Below the pieces are notes generated by a model. The model was not told the DNA's origin and searched no databases. It worked only from the letters and a program-made list of their open reading frames with translations. 64,000 nucleotides of DNA, from positions 1 to 64,000 of the forward strand of contig NZ_QOCB01000115.1 in NCBI RefSeq assembly GCF_003318165.1, in the 5' to 3' direction. Shown one piece after another: positions 34,886-45,050 of the stretch; the first letter of the stretch is position 1; the number at the start of each line of letters is the position of its first letter. The position numbers were made by a program, and so were the translations under genes. This DNA is from Psychromonas sp. B3M02 (GTDB taxonomy: Bacteria; Pseudomonadota; Gammaproteobacteria; Enterobacterales; Psychromonadaceae).

Positions 34886-36199
34886 TTAGTATTCTACTGT
34901 TTTTAAAACAAACTCTCCGGCTTCATTTTCATCTGCAAATAACCTTTCATCATATTCAAAGTTTGAGGGGTTGGCGTCTATTACCTTATGCTCCCCCCAA
35001 TAAATATGCTCTGCATCTTGTGAAAAACGATCTGCAATGAGTTCAAAGGTGTTGGCATCTACACCTTCAATAGGGCTTCCAAAATAAAAAACTTGATCGC
35101 CAATTCTTGTAAACTCTTTGCTGTCTCGATCCAGAACAATCACTTGATCGGCGGTGACACCCTCTAATTTTTGGGTTCTTGAGTAGACGTCGTTATTGTA
35201 AGCAAAGTATTCGTAGGCAATATCTTCAACCTTATCACTTGGCACAACAATAACCGTTGTTGGCGATAAATGTAGCTCTCTCCACTTCCACCTTTTAGCT
35301 AACTCATTCGCTTCTGATCGATTAACCTCTGCTGCAGTTTTATTGTCTACGATATAACCATTGTAATAGAGGTGGTGCTGATCCTTTGCAATCGTATCAT
35401 TTAACACTTTGAATGTGTTTGGGTCACTTTCTGGAATAGGGTTGTTGAAATAATATGCTTGGTTTTTATCTTTTCGGTAATAAGGCGAGATAACAGTAAA
35501 GCCTTCTGGTGTCATTACTTTTATTATTTCACCGTGTGAATAAACATGAACTGCATCCTTTGAGTATTGGTCATCAATAATCTCAAATTGACTACCCAGC
35601 ACACTGATTAGCTCACCTTGATAAAATATTTGGTCGCCGTGTTTCAAATACTGAAAGTTTGTATGGTCGACTAAAGTTGGTTCAACTTCACGCGGAATTT
35701 TGATATTAGTATCATAATAAAGGTAGTTTTTATCCATAGCATATAATCCAACTAGGAAGCTAAATGTGTCTGTATCAGCTCTTTGGATAACTTCTCCGTA
35801 ACAAAATACTTTCCCATTGCTAATGAGGTAACCTGAGTTCTTCGCATTTTTACCAAAGGTCGAGGTGACATTGACGATAGAATCTGGCGTGACATCACTA
35901 ATCGGTTTGCCGTTGTAATAGAGGCGGTTGCTATCTTTTGCGTATGATTGGTCGATAACCTCAAAGCTATTAGGGTCAGCACCTTCTATATCAACCCCTC
36001 CAATTTGAAAGAAGTTACCATCTAACACAAAGATAACTTTATCTTCTTGCAGGTAATATTGGTTACTTAAATTAGCGTTTAATACCGTCGCATTATGTGT
36101 GCGAGGGCTGCTAACATAATAGGAGAAAACTGACACTATTAATGCATAAAGCACAAATATCACAAGTAACACTAAGCCTATCCACATAAGTATTTTCAT
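34886..36199 (-). CDS. DKNYY-repeat protein, membrane-anchored
   Basis: A 437-residue protein with one N-terminal membrane helix (~3-28) followed by at least six copies of a DKNYY-type repeat. Core forms are YAKDSNRLYYNGKPI, YAMDKNYLYYD, YSKDAVHVYSHGEII, YRKDKNQAYYFNNPI, IAKDQHHLYYNGYIV and FSQDAEHIYWGEHKV, each followed by a D..(S/T)F..I segment. It is probably anchored in the inner membrane facing the periplasm. The DKNYY family has no established function. It is a single gene. Confidence 0.8.
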   Translation of the reverse strand: MKILMWIGLVLLVIFVLYALIVSVFSYYVSSPRTHNATVLNANLSNQYYLQEDKVIFVLDGNFFQIGGVDIEGADPNSFEVIDQSYAKDSNRLYYNGKPISDVTPDSIVNVTSTFGKNAKNSGYLISNGKVFCYGEVIQRADTDTFSFLVGLYAMDKNYLYYDTNIKIPREVEPTLVDHTNFQYLKHGDQIFYQGELISVLGSQFEIIDDQYSKDAVHVYSHGEIIKVMTPEGFTVISPYYRKDKNQAYYFNNPIPESDPNTFKVLNDTIAKDQHHLYYNGYIVDNKTAAEVNRSEANELAKRWKWRELHLSPTTVIVVPSDKVEDIAYEYFAYNNDVYSRTQKLEGVTADQVIVLDRDSKEFTRIGDQVFYFGSPIEGVDANTFELIADRFSQDAEHIYWGEHKVIDANPSNFEYDERLFADENEAGEFVLKTVEY

Positions 36200-36597
36200 T
36201 TATCTACCCCATTTATTATTAATTATTATTAGTTGTATATAAAATAATATATTTATATAAATTTTAGATGTGATTGTCTATGTTTGACTTCATCTAAATT
36301 TGTTTAATACGCTAATCTAAATATTAAACCCTTCCTTTCTTTACTTTGCTTGATGTGACTATTTGACTCTATAAAGGTATCGATTTTATCACTGTAAGCA
36401 AGGACAGGTATCACATGTTTATATTCAATAATGGTGTTTTTAGTGATGAATATTTTATTTGTATGCTATATTAAGCTATATTTTATGGATTTTTCATTAA
36501 ATTCATCATGTTCAGTTCATGCTCTCAACTATACTTGTAGACGAAGCACTTTTTATCTGTTCTTATTATTTTATGGATATTAAATGAGGGGGCTTAT
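36200..36597. other. Spacer before the second GGDEF–EAL gene
   Basis: AT-rich and about 400 bp long. No gene, repeat or regulatory motif that I can support, apart from the GAGGGGG ribosome site at its end. Confidence 0.5.
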
Positions 36598-38193
36598 TTG
36601 AGCGAATTTTTTATTGCGACCATCATTGCTGGAACTATTTTTTTATTAGCGAGTTTAGTAAGTACGTTGCGTATTTGTAGAAAAACATCGTTAGCATCTT
36701 GGTATCTTCTTTTTTATTTCATTATCTTATTTATTATCGGTTATGTCGGTATCCTCTACTACTTTGTCTCTTTCCCGATAGACACAATGCTTGTTTCTAT
36801 TGTTGCTTGTATCTTGTTTGGCGGCGGAGCATTTGTTTTTTTGGTGATCAAACTAAGTTATGGCAGCTTATTGAGTATTGAAAAAGCGGTTGAAGTACAG
36901 CGTTATCAGGCGGAGCATGATGCATTAACCGGATTACCTAACCGTAAAATGTTTTTTAAAAACCTGGCTAAAACGCTGGCAGATGATACGTCTTGTTCGG
37001 TTTTATTTATTGATTTAAATGACTTTAAACAAGTTAATGACACCTTTGGGCATCATTTTGGGGATCAATTATTAATTGCTACTGCACGGGGGATACAACA
37101 AAATATAAGTAATTATGCATCACTATATCGAATCGGTGGTGATGAGTTTGCGGTATTGACCACCTATCAAAGCGCCAATGGTTTAGAACAATGTGTTGAT
37201 ATTATTACCAAAGTAGCAAAGCAACCGGTGGAGATTGATGAACAGTTTATTAATGTTCGCTTGAGTATTGGTGTTAGTCATTACCCGCAAGATAGCGTTG
37301 ATATGCATGAATTAGTAAGGTTTGCTGACCTCGCTATGTATGAAGCTAAAAATACCAAGCAAACACTGATTTTTTATCATGATAAATTAATTCAAAAAGA
37401 GAGTAACTTCTTATTGATGACCACTAAAATTCAAACTGCTATTGAAGCAGGGGAGTTTCTTTTATTTTATCAACCGGTTATTTGCGCAAAAAGTGGCGAA
37501 GAGCATGGCTTGGAAGCCCTGATTCGATGGCCTCAGCCTGATGGTAGTTATCTTTCACCTGAGTACTTCATTAAGATTGCAGAGCGCAGTACACTTATTT
37601 TGTCTCTTACTAAATGGGTGATTTTTGAAGCCTTGAACAATTTACCCCGTTTATATGAAGCGGGTTTTAGTGGTTCGCTGCATATTAATTTATCTGCTCA
37701 AGATTTAAAAAGTCACGACTTTTATGAGTTTATTTGTTCATTACATGAAAATGACACGACGATAACCGATGTACTGGTTTTTGAGATCACTGAAAGTGCG
37801 ATGATGACGGATATAAAGTGCGCAAGAGAGATAATTTTAGCGCTGACTGAAAAAGGTTTTCAATTTAGTATTGATGATTTTGGGACAGGTTTCTCCTCGT
37901 TCTCTTTATTAAGAGAGTTATCGATCAATCAGATCAAAATAGATCGCTCCTTTGTGAGTGGAATGCTTACTCAAAAAGCGGATTATGCCATCGTGAAGTC
38001 TATTGTTTTTTTAGCTGAGCAATTAGATTGTAGTGTGGTTGCAGAAGGGGTTGAAGATTATGAAACAGAGCAAGCCTTGATCAGCTTAAATTGTGATTAT
38101 GTACAGGGTTTTTATTATAGCCGACCTTTACCCATAGAAAATTTAAGAATGAATATAAACCATTTTAAAAAATCCATTAATGAGTTTAATTAA
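36598..38193 (+). CDS. Membrane GGDEF–EAL c-di-GMP protein
   Basis: A 531-residue protein with about three N-terminal membrane helices (~4-90), a GGDEF domain with intact YRIGGDEF (~185), and an EAL domain with GLEALIRW (~300), FEITESAM, DDFGTGFSS and VAEGVED. Both catalytic sets look intact, and no RxxD inhibitory site precedes GGDEF. The start is TTG with GAGGGGG six bases upstream. It is followed closely by a GNAT gene (1-base gap) and three further small genes, suggesting an operon. Confidence 0.92.
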   Translation: MSEFFIATIIAGTIFLLASLVSTLRICRKTSLASWYLLFYFIILFIIGYVGILYYFVSFPIDTMLVSIVACILFGGGAFVFLVIKLSYGSLLSIEKAVEVQRYQAEHDALTGLPNRKMFFKNLAKTLADDTSCSVLFIDLNDFKQVNDTFGHHFGDQLLIATARGIQQNISNYASLYRIGGDEFAVLTTYQSANGLEQCVDIITKVAKQPVEIDEQFINVRLSIGVSHYPQDSVDMHELVRFADLAMYEAKNTKQTLIFYHDKLIQKESNFLLMTTKIQTAIEAGEFLLFYQPVICAKSGEEHGLEALIRWPQPDGSYLSPEYFIKIAERSTLILSLTKWVIFEALNNLPRLYEAGFSGSLHINLSAQDLKSHDFYEFICSLHENDTTITDVLVFEITESAMMTDIKCAREIILALTEKGFQFSIDDFGTGFSSFSLLRELSINQIKIDRSFVSGMLTQKADYAIVKSIVFLAEQLDCSVVAEGVEDYETEQALISLNCDYVQGFYYSRPLPIENLRMNINHFKKSINEFN

Positions 38194-38194
38194 G

Positions 38195-38677
38195 ATGCAG
38201 CCGTTTTCGATAAAATTAGATGATTTGTTAGGCAATGAGATTATTTTCTTGTTACAAGAACACCTACAAGATATGCATGCAACTTCTCCACCTGAGAGTT
38301 TACACGCCCTAGATTTGGAAGGGTTAAAAGATCCTTCTGTGAAATTTTGGACCATCTGGGATGGCGAAAATTTAGCTGGGTGTGCAGCGCTTAAGCAGTT
38401 AAATGAGCAACAAGCAGAAATAAAATCAATGAGAACGGCTAAACATTATAAACATCGAGGTGTCGCTTCACGCTTGTTACAGCATATTATTACTCAAGCT
38501 AAACTGAAAGAATTTAACCAGTTAAGTCTTGAAACGGGGTCAATGGATTATTTTTTACCTGCCCATGCTTTATATTTAAAACATGGTTTTACTTTTTGTG
38601 GTCCATTCTCTGATTACCAGGCAGATCCTAATAGTAAATTTATGTCTTTAGATTTAACGTGTAGAGTATCGTATTAA
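38195..38677 (+). CDS. GNAT family N-acetyltransferase (YsnE-like)
   Basis: A ~160-residue acetyltransferase. The acetyl-CoA motif A is IKSMRTAKHYKHRGVASRLL (with HRGVAS, ~83-97), followed by LSLETGSMDYFLPAHALYLKHGF. The N-terminal HLQDMHATSPPES segment is typical of the YsnE/PhnO-like subgroup. The ATG at 38195 matches relatives; an alternative at 38180 would overlap the GGDEF–EAL gene. The acceptor substrate is unknown. Probably co-transcribed with its neighbours. Confidence 0.82.
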   Translation: MQPFSIKLDDLLGNEIIFLLQEHLQDMHATSPPESLHALDLEGLKDPSVKFWTIWDGENLAGCAALKQLNEQQAEIKSMRTAKHYKHRGVASRLLQHIITQAKLKEFNQLSLETGSMDYFLPAHALYLKHGFTFCGPFSDYQADPNSKFMSLDLTCRVSY

Positions 38678-38697
38678 CTTTACCTAACTGAGCCTTA

Positions 38698-38988
38698 ATG
38701 CTGATGAATAAAATAGAAATTAAATATTGTAAAAAATGCCGCTGGTTAATGCGTTCTTCATGGATGGCGCAAGAGTTACTAAGTACCTTCGAAAATGAGT
38801 TAGATGAGGTTGCCTTACAACCAGGAGAAGGTGGGATTTTTGAAATGTATGCAAATGGCACGCTCATTTGGTCACGTAAAGAGATGGGCGGTTTCCCTGA
38901 AATCACTGAGCTTAAACAATTAGTGAGAAATGTGATTGCACCTGATAAAGATCTTGGCTGTATCGATCGTAAAAGTAATAAGAGCTAG
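38698..38988 (+). CDS. SelT/SelW/SelH (Rdx) family selenoprotein-like thioredoxin fold
   Basis: A 96-residue Rdx protein. The redox motif is YCKKCRW (CxxC, a Cys form of the selenoprotein CxxU), near residue 10, followed by the conserved GGIFEMYANGTLIWSRKEMGGFPE. Members are proposed to act in thiol redox reactions. The start could be the ATG at 38698 or at 38704; the difference is two residues. It is part of a run of small genes after the GGDEF–EAL protein. Confidence 0.85.
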   Translation: MLMNKIEIKYCKKCRWLMRSSWMAQELLSTFENELDEVALQPGEGGIFEMYANGTLIWSRKEMGGFPEITELKQLVRNVIAPDKDLGCIDRKSNKS

Positions 38989-39000
38989 GTTATTACTACA

Positions 39001-39330
39001 ATGTCATTAATTGCTGATACACCCAAACCACCTTATTACGCGGTTATTTTCACCTCAACACGCACTGAAGGCAATAACGGCTATGCAACGACTGCGGACC
39101 GTATGGTGGAACTTGCTTTACAACAACCCGGTTTTTTAGGGATTGAATCAGCACGAGAAGAGGTTGGGATAACTATCTCTTACTGGTCTGATTTAGCGTC
39201 TATCAAACAGTGGAAAGAAAATGTTGAGAATAGAGTAGCCCAGAAAATGGGGCATCAACATTGGTATAGTGAGTTTAAGGTACGTATCAGCAAAGTAGAG
39301 CGAGATTATGGTGCTGAGTTTGAGCGTTAA
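39001..39330 (+). CDS. Antibiotic-biosynthesis-monooxygenase (ABM) family protein
   Basis: A 109-residue ferredoxin-like-fold protein. YYAVIFTSTR, LQQPGFLGIESARE and ISYWSDLASIKQWKENVENR match the ABM/YgiN-like pattern of small cofactor-free oxygenases or related binders. It follows the Rdx gene by 12 bases and ends the small-gene run. Substrate unknown. Confidence 0.8.
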   Translation: MSLIADTPKPPYYAVIFTSTRTEGNNGYATTADRMVELALQQPGFLGIESAREEVGITISYWSDLASIKQWKENVENRVAQKMGHQHWYSEFKVRISKVERDYGAEFER

Positions 39331-39393
39331 GTACGGTAGCTTTTAGTACTGTATTGGCTATCGTTACTTTATAATGCTAAATCAAATGAGCGG

Positions 39394-39858
39394 TTACTCC
39401 TCAATATCTAACATATTCAATTCTTCGTTATTTAAATCGTGTACCACTAAGTCCAGTAAGTGCATTAACTGTTCTGCTTGTGTGCTATCAATACTATTAA
39501 ACTTACACTGTATTTTATTTGGTATATCACTGGCTTGCTGTTTAAGAGACTGCCCCTGTTTAGTTAATTGAATAAGACGTTTACGTTTATCTGATTCATC
39601 TTTAATCACCATTAAGAGTGCTTTGTCTGTCATCTTTTTTAAGATTTGTGTCAAGGCACTGCCATCAATCGCAGTTTTCTCAATCAAAGCGGCAATAGTT
39701 ATTTTATCTTCTTCCCATAGTGCCATCATTACCACATACTGAGGGTATGTCAGGTTAATGTCGGCTAATAGAGGTCGATAAGTGCGGGCAATGCTATTCG
39801 ATGCCATGTACAAACGGTGACATAATTGGTTTTTTAATTGTAGTTGTGCATATGACAT
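39394..39858 (-). CDS. ohrR: OhrR, MarR-family organic-peroxide sensor
   Basis: A 154-residue MarR-type repressor. The N-terminal LCHRLYMASNSIARTYRPLL with the reactive Cys (~residue 13) and LTYPQYVVMMALWEED are diagnostic of OhrR. The winged helix includes TAIDGSALTQILKKM and DKRKRLIQLT. The ATG at 39858 is fixed by GGAG just upstream. It is divergent from ohr across a spacer with two shared palindromic sites. Cys oxidation is known to release OhrR and induce ohr. Confidence 0.9.
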   Translation of the reverse strand: MSYAQLQLKNQLCHRLYMASNSIARTYRPLLADINLTYPQYVVMMALWEEDKITIAALIEKTAIDGSALTQILKKMTDKALLMVIKDESDKRKRLIQLTKQGQSLKQQASDIPNKIQCKFNSIDSTQAEQLMHLLDLVVHDLNNEELNMLDIEE

Positions 39859-39885
39859 GGCGACTCCTTTTATCAAACATTTTAA

Positions 39886-39897
39886 TTTGCATGCAAA
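39886..39897. promoter_or_regulatory. OhrR operator-like site 1
   Basis: TTTGCATGCAAA is a perfect 12-bp palindrome in the ohrR/ohr spacer. It shares the form TTTGYRTGCAAA with the site at 39931. Confidence 0.6.
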
Positions 39898-39926
39898 GTA
39901 TTTGCAATTGCTATTTATTCTAGTTA

Positions 39927-39946
39927 TTATTTTGTGTGCAAAATAA
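39927..39946. promoter_or_regulatory. OhrR operator-like site 2
   Basis: A 20-bp site with TTATTTTG / CAAAATAA arms around TGTG, containing TTTGTGTGCAAA. It lies 34 bases before the ohr ATG and would overlap its promoter. Confidence 0.6.
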
Positions 39947-39980
39947 ATAAATTTTATTAATCTCAACGTTGGAGTTCATT

Positions 39981-40409
39981 ATGAATGTATTACAAGAAGT
40001 CGCTTACACAGCTAACGCTACAGCAACAGGTGGCCGTGAAGGTATCGCTAAGTCTGATGACGGTCGTTTAGATGTTAAACTATCTACTCCTAAAAACTTA
40101 GGTGGTGATGACGGTCAAGGTACTAACCCTGAGCAACTATTTGGTGCAGGTTACGCAGCATGTTTCATCGGTGCTCTTAAGCACGTTGCTGGTGCTGAAA
40201 AAATCGCATTACCAAGCGACTTATACATCAACTCTGAAGTATCTATCGGTCCAATCGAAGGTGGTTTTGGTATCGCTGTTAAATTATCTATCTCATTAGG
40301 CGACATGGATAAAGCACAAGCTGAAACATTAGTAGAAAAAGCTGATTTAGTATGTCCATACTCAAATGCAACACGTGGCAACATTGCTAAAGAACTAGTG
40401 ATCATCTAA
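39981..40409 (+). CDS. ohr: Organic hydroperoxide resistance protein
   Basis: A 142-residue OsmC/Ohr-fold thiol peroxidase that reduces organic hydroperoxides, with its two catalytic Cys in AACFIGAL (~58) and VCPYSNATRGN (~122). GREGIAKSDDGRLDVKLS near the N terminus is typical of Ohr. TTGGAG eight bases before the ATG at 39981 sets the start; an ATG at 39969 precedes the ribosome site. A strong terminator follows. Regulation by the divergent OhrR is expected. Confidence 0.95.
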   Translation: MNVLQEVAYTANATATGGREGIAKSDDGRLDVKLSTPKNLGGDDGQGTNPEQLFGAGYAACFIGALKHVAGAEKIALPSDLYINSEVSIGPIEGGFGIAVKLSISLGDMDKAQAETLVEKADLVCPYSNATRGNIAKELVII

Positions 40410-40455
40410 TCACAGTGTTCATTCGTATTAAGTGTTAATACGAATAGTAGATAAG

Positions 40456-40489
40456 AACCGCTGATCGTTTAACGATCAGCGGTTTTTTT
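40456..40489 (+). terminator. ohr terminator
   Basis: AACCGCTGATCGTT / AACGATCAGCGGTT form a near-perfect 14-bp stem followed by a T-run. It overlaps the end of the convergent MFS gene. Confidence 0.9.
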
Positions 40490-41690
40490 ATGCAGAATGT
40501 ACCACTGGTTTTTTTTGGCTGTTATATTTCACCTGATATACTACTAATAATAACAAGCAAATAATTAATGCGAGACTAGTACTGCCTAATACACCTTGCC
40601 ATCCCCATTGCTCATAAAAAGGCGCGATGAAGAATACACCTAAGCTAGCACCGCTGTAATAAAATAAGCTGTATAACGCCTGCGCGCTACCTTTACCTTT
40701 TTTCACTGAGCGACCCACTAAAGTACTTGCTTGTGCATGACAAAAGAAAAAACCAAAAGCTATTAAGATCATGCCTAGGGTCATGACTGATAAGTTTTGA
40801 TGACTTAATAAAAGGTTAGCGGCCAACATAATGAAAATACCTGTTGCAACACCTGCAAGCTGCCCATAACGATTACCAAATTTACCTGCCAATGAAGCGC
40901 TCATTGTGCCACCTAAGAAGGTTACAAAGATCAAACTACGTAGTGCACTAGGTAATTCATAAGGTGCCGCTTCTAAGACACTCATTAAGTAACTAAATAG
41001 GTTAACAAAACAGCCAAAACCAAGACCAATGATGATGTAGATAATAAGAAGCTGTGGAGTTTGTATATGTTTAGCAAACATATTTAAGCTAGGTTTTAGT
41101 TGGAGTTTTTGTTTGGTGAAGTGACGTTGTTTTGGCAACGCAACATAAACGCCAATAAATAAAATTGCCGTGACAATTGCCATTCCAAAGCCCGTTGCCT
41201 GCCAGCTGCCTAGTAAGTCAACAGATGCGCCACCAATTAAACGACTGCTGATGCCACCAATGGTGTTAGAAGCGATATAAAAGCCAACAGCCGTTGGTAG
41301 CCAGCTTTTTCTTAACTCTTCTCCTAATAACGGAATAGCCACAGCAGGGCATACTGATAGCAAAGCACCTTGAATAAAACGTAATGATAAAAATACCGTG
41401 TAGTTTTCTACCATAGGGAGCATGAATGAAATAGATAAGCCTGCAATCATGCCTTTTAAAAGAATAGGGCCTCGTCCAATTGAGTCGGAAATGCTGGCAA
41501 AGACTAATAACCCCAAGCCCATACCTAACAAAGGGGCTGACATCGCTAAGTTAGCTGCTAACAGGCTAACATTAAATTCCTGCTGTAAGGTTGGAAGTAA
41601 TGGTTGTAACCAGTAGATATTAGAAAATGTCACCACTGAGCATAGACAAACAGCGATAACTAAACGATTGTAATGTGTGAATTTTTTCAT
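40488..41690 (-). CDS. Major facilitator superfamily transporter (YnfM-like)
   Basis: A 400-residue transporter with 12 predicted helices. The MFS motif between helices 2 and 3 is FASISDSIGRGPILLKG. WLQPLLPTLQQEFNVS at the N terminus and FFFCHAQASTLVGRSV later resemble the YnfM/Bcr-like branch. Substrate unknown; drug or metabolite export is the usual inference. It is divergent from a LysR gene that probably regulates it. Confidence 0.85.
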   Translation of the reverse strand: MKKFTHYNRLVIAVCLCSVVTFSNIYWLQPLLPTLQQEFNVSLLAANLAMSAPLLGMGLGLLVFASISDSIGRGPILLKGMIAGLSISFMLPMVENYTVFLSLRFIQGALLSVCPAVAIPLLGEELRKSWLPTAVGFYIASNTIGGISSRLIGGASVDLLGSWQATGFGMAIVTAILFIGVYVALPKQRHFTKQKLQLKPSLNMFAKHIQTPQLLIIYIIIGLGFGCFVNLFSYLMSVLEAAPYELPSALRSLIFVTFLGGTMSASLAGKFGNRYGQLAGVATGIFIMLAANLLLSHQNLSVMTLGMILIAFGFFFCHAQASTLVGRSVKKGKGSAQALYSLFYYSGASLGVFFIAPFYEQWGWQGVLGSTSLALIICLLLLVVYQVKYNSQKKPVVHSA

Positions 41691-41821
41691 TTTTTTGACA
41701 GAAGCCCCTTGTTTGATACGCGCATAATAACCGCCTAATTTAAATAAATAAATTCTGTTGTTTTTATGTTATCCATAGATATAATTTATGGGTGTTTAGA
41801 TCAATTTATAGGGATAAAAAA

Positions 41822-42703
41822 GTGGAATTTAGACAACTACAACACTTTGTTGCGATCGTGGAAACGGGAAGTATTTCTGCAGCCGCTCGTCACCTTTTTT
41901 TGGCACAACCGGCGATTAGTGCAAGTATTAAAAAACTAGAAAATGAATTGAATATGCCCTTATTGCATAGACGTGAGCGTGGTGTGTCGTTAACTGAAGC
42001 AGGGGCCAAATTTTTACAGCATGCTAAACAGATTCTACAGCAAGCTAGTGATGCGAAGTTAGCGATGCAAGCAATTGAAGGCTTAGATCAAGGTGAAGTA
42101 GATATCGGTGTACCACCTATGCTCGGATCCTATTTTTTACCCCCTTTATTAATGGCCTTTAAACATCAATATCCTGCATTAGGTATGAATATCATCGATA
42201 CTGGCACACGTAACATCCGTAAGCGTTTGTTAGAAGGTGATTTGGAACTAGGTGTTGTAGCTGACCACGATTTACCACCTGAATTTGAAACCGGTAAACT
42301 GATGCGAGAGGAGATGGTGGTATGTATGGCTGCCGATCACCCTTTAGCGAAGTTTGATAAAATTGAATATGCTGAGTTTCTGAAGTATGAATTAATACTG
42401 TTTGGTAAAGGTTATTACCATCATTCATTAATTGAAAGGATCAGTCAGAAAGAGAAAGCCAGCCCTCAGATAGCATTTACCAGTAATCTACTGCCTTTGA
42501 TTAAGTCGATTATTCGTAAAGGTTATGCGATCTCTCCGATGTGGAAAGTGGCGATTCAAGATGACGATGAAATTATTACTCGTCCTTTTGTAGAGCCTTT
42601 CTGTATTGACCTTAGTTTGGCATGGCGAAAGGACAGTTATCTTTCTCGTGCGAATCAGGTATTTCGAGATTTTATTTTAGAAGAGGTTAAAAATAAGCGA
42701 TAG
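41822..42703 (+). CDS. LysR-family regulator, CynR/CbbR-like
   Basis: A 293-residue LTTR. The helix-turn-helix (VETGSISAAARHLFLAQPAI then SASIKKLENELNMPLL) is textbook, and the effector domain starts near residue 90. The GTG at 41822 gives the canonical MEFRQLQHFVAIVE opening and has ATAGGGAT upstream; a longer frame from 41792 adds residues absent from the family. It is divergent from the MFS gene, which is its likely target. Confidence 0.88.
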   Translation: MEFRQLQHFVAIVETGSISAAARHLFLAQPAISASIKKLENELNMPLLHRRERGVSLTEAGAKFLQHAKQILQQASDAKLAMQAIEGLDQGEVDIGVPPMLGSYFLPPLLMAFKHQYPALGMNIIDTGTRNIRKRLLEGDLELGVVADHDLPPEFETGKLMREEMVVCMAADHPLAKFDKIEYAEFLKYELILFGKGYYHHSLIERISQKEKASPQIAFTSNLLPLIKSIIRKGYAISPMWKVAIQDDDEIITRPFVEPFCIDLSLAWRKDSYLSRANQVFRDFILEEVKNKR

Positions 42704-42706
42704 TAG

Positions 42707-42732
42707 TGAGGTACCTACGATTAGGTACCTCA
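42707..42732. terminator. Bidirectional terminator hairpin
   Basis: TGAGGTACCTA / TAGGTACCTCA form an 11-bp stem with a CGAT loop between the convergent LysR and chemoreceptor genes. Confidence 0.65.
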
Positions 42733-42753
42733 TTAACTGATTAATAGCTTTAT

Positions 42754-44832
42754 TTATTGCAACTTAAACTTCTTAACTAATAGGTCTAGCTGATTGTTAG
42801 CTGAACTTAGCTCTTCAGTACTATCTAGTGTTTCTTGGCCATTCATTTTCAATTGTTGTACCATCTCGTTGATAGTCGTCATATTACAACTTACCTCTTC
42901 GGTAACAACACTTTGTTGTTCCGATGCTGTTGCGATTTGAGTACTTAAGTCATTGATATGAATTATAAAGTTAGTCATGTTATCTAGGCTGTCTGTTACC
43001 TTCGCTGTATTTTCAGCCGTTCGTTGACAGCTACTTCTAGTGATATCCATTGCTGCGACTGCATTGTCAGCATCTTTACTTAATATTGTAAGTATTTGGT
43101 TGATTTCACCTGTACTGCTTTGTGTACGTGCAGCTAAAGAACGCACTTCATCAGCAACCACTGCAAAGCCTCGTCCTTGTTCTCCTGCTCTGGCTGCTTC
43201 TATCGCTGCATTTAGGGCTAATAAGTTGGTTTGATCTGCTATTTCGCCAATAACACTCAATGCTTTAATAATTTCTTGGGTATTGTTACTCATGGTATTA
43301 ATGCTTGCTGAAGCAGAATCAACCTCGTCTACTAATGCAATAACACTATTTGAAGCCTCTGTGACAATTTGTTTTGATAATATCGCTTCATCATTAGCTT
43401 TTTGTGTATTCGTTGATGTATCTGCTGCGTTTTGTGCAACACTTTCAGAAGTGCTACTCATTTCTGTAATAGCACTGACTACTTGATCTGTTTCACTTGC
43501 ATGAGTGAGTAAGGCATTATTTGATTTTATTGACTGCTCATTTAATTGTTTTGTTGTAGCTGTGATATTTGAGGAAGCTTGTGAAATATCAAGCATCATA
43601 GATTGCAGATAAATAATAAAATTATTTACAGATCGACTAATATCACTTAATTCATCGTTATTCATAATCGTTATGCGTGATGTTAAGTCTGCTTCACCAG
43701 TGGATAGCGTATCAATACGATCTTTTAATATACGTAAATTTTTCATAATCGCCGTAATGATCCAAACAACTATTACAAATGATAAGAGGATTAACACACT
43801 TGCTGTAGTGATCATTGAGGTGACTTGTTGATCAAATATATTTTCAGTAACTTCTGTTAAGCTGTTTTGAACTTCAATAATATCGTTTTCATATACACCT
43901 GTAACAATAGTCCACCCCCAATCTGGGAAGATATTTCGAGAATAGGTTATTTTGTTTTCATGTTGCTTTGTTGCCGGGTTTTCATAAACGACTTTTACTA
44001 TTGCTTCTGTTTTACCTTTAATACCATTTGCAATTAATTTAGTACTGTCTGTTGCTGTATTTATGATTGATTTTTTAGGGTGAGCAATGATCTCCCCCTC
44101 TTTATCTTGAATCCAGAAGTATCCATTTTTTCCATATTTAGCAACGACCACTGCATGCAAGGCGTCGCTTATCTTATCTGCTCGTAACGTACTTATATAT
44201 TCTCCACTAGCAATAACAAGGTCTAAAGGTGCAAAATAAAAAGAAGCCGTAATTTTATCTTCTTGAGTATTTGTTGTTGGGTTGGTAAAAGCATATTCGC
44301 TAAAGCCTATCTCATTATCTTTAGCGGCTTTAACAATATCTCGGACAAAATATTTACCGTCTCCACTGACCTTATTGTAATCATTTACACCTATGTTATT
44401 TAAATTACTCCCGTAAGCTTTTGCTATATAAGATGACGCATTATAAGCAAATAAATAACGGCCATTATTCCAGCGGTATTGGTTTATAAAGTTATAAATA
44501 CTTGTTTCAGCTTCTGCTTTAGAATTGCTATTTTCATAGATATTGTTGAAGGTTGAGCTGAATTCAGACATTTCATCAGCGAGGCCTTTTTTAATATTCT
44601 CAATTTTTGAATCGTTATAAAAACCAGTTATTGCATAGGTGATGGTATCTATTTGACCTTTAAGGTTATTGTTGAGTACTTCAGCTAGTTGTACTTGTAC
44701 ATTTTCTTTTTCTTTATCGAGTACATAATTTTCAGTCTCAATAGAAGAATAGATAAAAAATGCCGCCATAATTAATAGCGGCGCACATAGTGTAATCACT
44801 AGCTTTGTTTTGATAGTTAATGATACGGACAT
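42754..44832 (-). CDS. Methyl-accepting chemotaxis protein with dCache-type sensor
   Basis: A 692-residue chemoreceptor. A first helix (~9-29) leads to a periplasmic region (~30-340) with two Cache-like modules ([15 protein letters not shown] and [20 protein letters not shown], each followed by an F/W..SGEY or W.IVTGVYE element). A second helix (~345-365), HAMP and a signalling domain follow, with the hairpin tip [26 protein letters not shown] precedes the ATG. It probably senses a small organic ligand and acts on CheA; the ligand is unknown. Confidence 0.92.
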   Translation of the reverse strand: MSVSLTIKTKLVITLCAPLLIMAAFFIYSSIETENYVLDKEKENVQVQLAEVLNNNLKGQIDTITYAITGFYNDSKIENIKKGLADEMSEFSSTFNNIYENSNSKAEAETSIYNFINQYRWNNGRYLFAYNASSYIAKAYGSNLNNIGVNDYNKVSGDGKYFVRDIVKAAKDNEIGFSEYAFTNPTTNTQEDKITASFYFAPLDLVIASGEYISTLRADKISDALHAVVVAKYGKNGYFWIQDKEGEIIAHPKKSIINTATDSTKLIANGIKGKTEAIVKVVYENPATKQHENKITYSRNIFPDWGWTIVTGVYENDIIEVQNSLTEVTENIFDQQVTSMITTASVLILLSFVIVVWIITAIMKNLRILKDRIDTLSTGEADLTSRITIMNNDELSDISRSVNNFIIYLQSMMLDISQASSNITATTKQLNEQSIKSNNALLTHASETDQVVSAITEMSSTSESVAQNAADTSTNTQKANDEAILSKQIVTEASNSVIALVDEVDSASASINTMSNNTQEIIKALSVIGEIADQTNLLALNAAIEAARAGEQGRGFAVVADEVRSLAARTQSSTGEINQILTILSKDADNAVAAMDITRSSCQRTAENTAKVTDSLDNMTNFIIHINDLSTQIATASEQQSVVTEEVSCNMTTINEMVQQLKMNGQETLDSTEELSSANNQLDLLVKKFKLQ

Positions 44833-45050
44833 TTATATTCCTTGCTTTAGATATTTAATTACAGGAATTATAGACCAGAAAGAAGGGGATATTTTTAATA
44901 GTTACTACTTTAGTGATATTTATCAATTCTGCTGATATTTCCCAAAAAATAGCTTAATTTTAGATGTTTAGGTGAGAAGGAAGTGTTGATTTTTTAGAGG
45001 GAAGGGGCCTTAGGTATTTATTTAGTATAGGTTTGTGTTGGTTTTAGATT

